64,000 nucleotides of DNA from Pseudomonas versuta (lineage in GTDB: Bacteria > Pseudomonadota > Gammaproteobacteria > Pseudomonadales > Pseudomonadaceae), in assembly GCF_001294575.1 (NCBI RefSeq), contig NZ_CP012676.1, forward strand, positions 124,001-188,000, written 5' to 3'. Shown here piece by piece: positions 62,714 through 64,000 of the stretch; the first letter of the stretch is position 1, and each line of letters opens with the position of its first letter. Position numbers and translations under genes: made by a program. The notes under the pieces are model-generated. The model had not been told where the DNA came from. It saw only the letters and a program-made list of their open reading frames with translations, and searched no databases.

Positions 62714-62751
62714 GACCTTGTTGTGCAGGAGCCCGCCAGTTCCTGCAGGAC

Positions 62752-62791
62752 AAAAAAAGCCCCGTGATCCTTACCGGTCACGGGGCTTTTT
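62752..62791. terminator. Bidirectional terminator after the OmpA-like gene
   Basis: AAAAAAA, AGCCCCGTGA, loop, TCACGGGGCT, TTTT. A ten-base stem between convergent genes. Confidence 0.92.
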
Positions 62792-62813
62792 GTTGAGCGC
62801 TTTACCCGATGAA

Positions 62814-63248
62814 TTACTTCTTCAGGCCGTAATGCTCATCGAGCATGCCGGGGGCGTTCGGGGTTTTTGGCGCGTAATCCAGTGGCGGCTCAGTGCTGTG
62901 CGGCGGGGTGATGCGCTCGCGATGCGGTTGAGGCGCGTCAGAGTGCAGGGCAGCCAGCAGACGTTGGCGAGTTTGCTCGTCCAGGGCCAAACGGTTGGCG
63001 CCCTCGGCGAGGTGGTCTTGTACGTCCTGGTAGCTCTGCGTGAGTTTTTTCACCAGATTGGCGGTGCTGTTGAAGTGGGTGACCACTTCACTTTGATAAC
63101 TGTCAAAACGTTTCTGAATGTCGTCAAGCTGACGCTGCGTGCTGTTAGGCGCGGCATTTGGCAGTAGACGCGCGATCAGAAAACCAATGGCGACACCTGC
63201 AACCAGGGCTAGAGTCGGCAATAACCAAATCAAGAGCGAGTGTTCCAC
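62814..63248 (-). CDS. YhcB-family (DUF1043) inner-membrane protein
   Basis: Protein of 144 residues with one N-terminal helix (LLIWLLPTLALVAGVAIGFL at 5-24) and a coiled-coil region (residues 35-95) with heptad-like spacing, ending in a Pro-rich tail. YhcB/ZapG in E. coli is a cell-division and envelope-coordination protein. The start is GTG at 63248 with AAGGA upstream. It is divergent from the hydrolase gene at the right edge. Confidence 0.9.
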   Translation of the reverse strand: MEHSLLIWLLPTLALVAGVAIGFLIARLLPNAAPNSTQRQLDDIQKRFDSYQSEVVTHFNSTANLVKKLTQSYQDVQDHLAEGANRLALDEQTRQRLLAALHSDAPQPHRERITPPHSTEPPLDYAPKTPNAPGMLDEHYGLKK

Positions 63249-63387
63249 GAGTCCTTCCTCTATAAACGGCTTTGCTTTACGTTAACGGCTCGGACCTGCG
63301 CTGTATACCGCGATGCACTCGCAAATATGCCAGACAGAATCTATCAGCTAGACGAGTCGACCCAGTTTGAGGTCACGGAGTTCCTTC

Positions 63388-64000
63388 TTGCTTACCCGCG
63401 AAACCCCTGTAGTAATTGATGGCCCTGTCGGCCAACTGGAAGCCTTGTACCTAAATTTGCCTGAGCCCAAAGGCCTTGCGCTGCTGTGTCATCCCAACCC
63501 GGTTCAAGGGGGGACGATGATGAATAAAGTGGTTTCGACCCTGCAACGCACTGCCCGTGATGCTGGCCTGATTACATTGCGATTTAATTATCGCGGTACG
63601 GGTGCCAGCGAAGGTGTTCATGACATGGGCACAGGCGAAGTCGACGATGCGCTGGCGGCGGCCCTGTGGCTGCGTGCCCGGCACCCGGAATTGCCGATCA
63701 CCTTGCTCGGATTTTCGTTTGGCGGTTTTGTTGCCGCCAGCCTTGGCGGCCGGCTTGAAGCCCGGGGCGAGAAACTTTTGCGCTTGTTCATGGTGGCGCC
63801 TGCGGTGATGCGCTTGCGTGCCGAAGACGATTTGCCGCAAGCGTGTGCGGTGACCGTGATCCAGCCAGAAACCGATGAAGTCATCGACCCGCAACTGGTC
63901 TATGACTGGTCAAACGCGCTGTCACGCCCCCATGAGCTGCTTAAAGTGGCAGAATGCGGGCACTTTTTTCACGGCAAGCTGCCCGAGCTCAAAGAGTTGG
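63388..64000 (+). CDS. Alpha/beta hydrolase, 5' part (runs past window edge)
   Basis: The frame starts at a TTG (63388) with GGAG seven bases upstream and stays open to the end of the window, so this is the first 204 residues. The serine-hydrolase elbow GFSFGGFVAASLGG (Ser in GFSFGG), HPNPVQGGTMMNKVV near the start and ETDEVIDPQLV (candidate Asp) near 165 match the small cytoplasmic alpha/beta hydrolase family kept in Pseudomonas, function not known. CGHFFHGKL holds the expected catalytic His near the edge. Confidence 0.88.
   Translation, partial: MLTRETPVVIDGPVGQLEALYLNLPEPKGLALLCHPNPVQGGTMMNKVVSTLQRTARDAGLITLRFNYRGTGASEGVHDMGTGEVDDALAAALWLRARHPELPITLLGFSFGGFVAASLGGRLEARGEKLLRLFMVAPAVMRLRAEDDLPQACAVTVIQPETDEVIDPQLVYDWSNALSRPHELLKVAECGHFFHGKLPELKEL

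Overview
The window reads as a stretch of Pseudomonas chromosome, most like the broad P. fluorescens lineage. The evidence is gene content and local order that match known Pseudomonas blocks (ampDE, cra-fruBKA, piu, roxSR next to dpp/opdP, mqo, aot), Pseudomonas-type REP repeats, and a Cra operator of the form described for P. putida. The species cannot be named from the sequence alone. Coding density is high and nearly all genes are core metabolism. The one clear accessory patch is about 23.7-26.8 kb.

Layout. 0-10 kb: the end of a DUF1631 gene, ampD-ampE (cell-wall recycling and beta-lactamase signalling), then the fructose block. In that block cra and a TatD nuclease are divergent from fruB-fruK-fruA, with an exact Cra-type operator between them. 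fruK carries an apparent one-base deletion near its 3' end. 10-18 kb: an iron-uptake block (PepSY/flavodoxin reductase, TonB receptor PiuA, hydroxylase PiuC, Sel1 protein) with a candidate Fur box, followed by ornithine decarboxylase speC. 18-22 kb: a four-gene osmoprotectant ABC importer (OpuC type). 22-24 kb: prfC.

23.7-26.8 kb is an AT-richer gap in the core. It holds an IS30-family transposase remnant, an unrecognised 416-residue protein gene, about 1 kb of apparently decayed DNA with a hairpin and a weak IstB-like trace, and a small secreted Asp/Gly-rich protein.

27-38 kb: a dipeptide uptake region on the minus strand (three DppA-type binding proteins, porin OpdP, DppB, C, D and F), with a perfect LacI-type palindrome in front of the porin. 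38-46 kb: a SIMPL protein, the redox two-component system roxS-roxR, an SbmA/BacA-like exporter, two small genes and mqo. 46-54 kb: small conserved Pseudomonas genes, an acyltransferase, a SRAP protein, an M48 lipoprotein protease, a TMEM165/GDT1 manganese transporter preceded by a yybP-ykoY riboswitch, rsmC, a hydroxyacid dehydrogenase and a LysE exporter. 54-64 kb: a DUF1302 protein preceded by competing CCCGGG hairpins, an aot-like basic amino-acid ABC operon followed by an RpiR regulator instead of ArgR, an OmpA-like lipoprotein, YhcB, and the start of an alpha/beta hydrolase.

REP elements of two sequence types (TGTAGGAGCGAGC and TGTGGGAGCTGGC) occur about every 5 kb. Two of them supply the stop codon of a neighbouring gene. 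No tRNA, rRNA, CRISPR array or complete mobile element was seen. All family assignments are from reading motifs and context; no database search was run.
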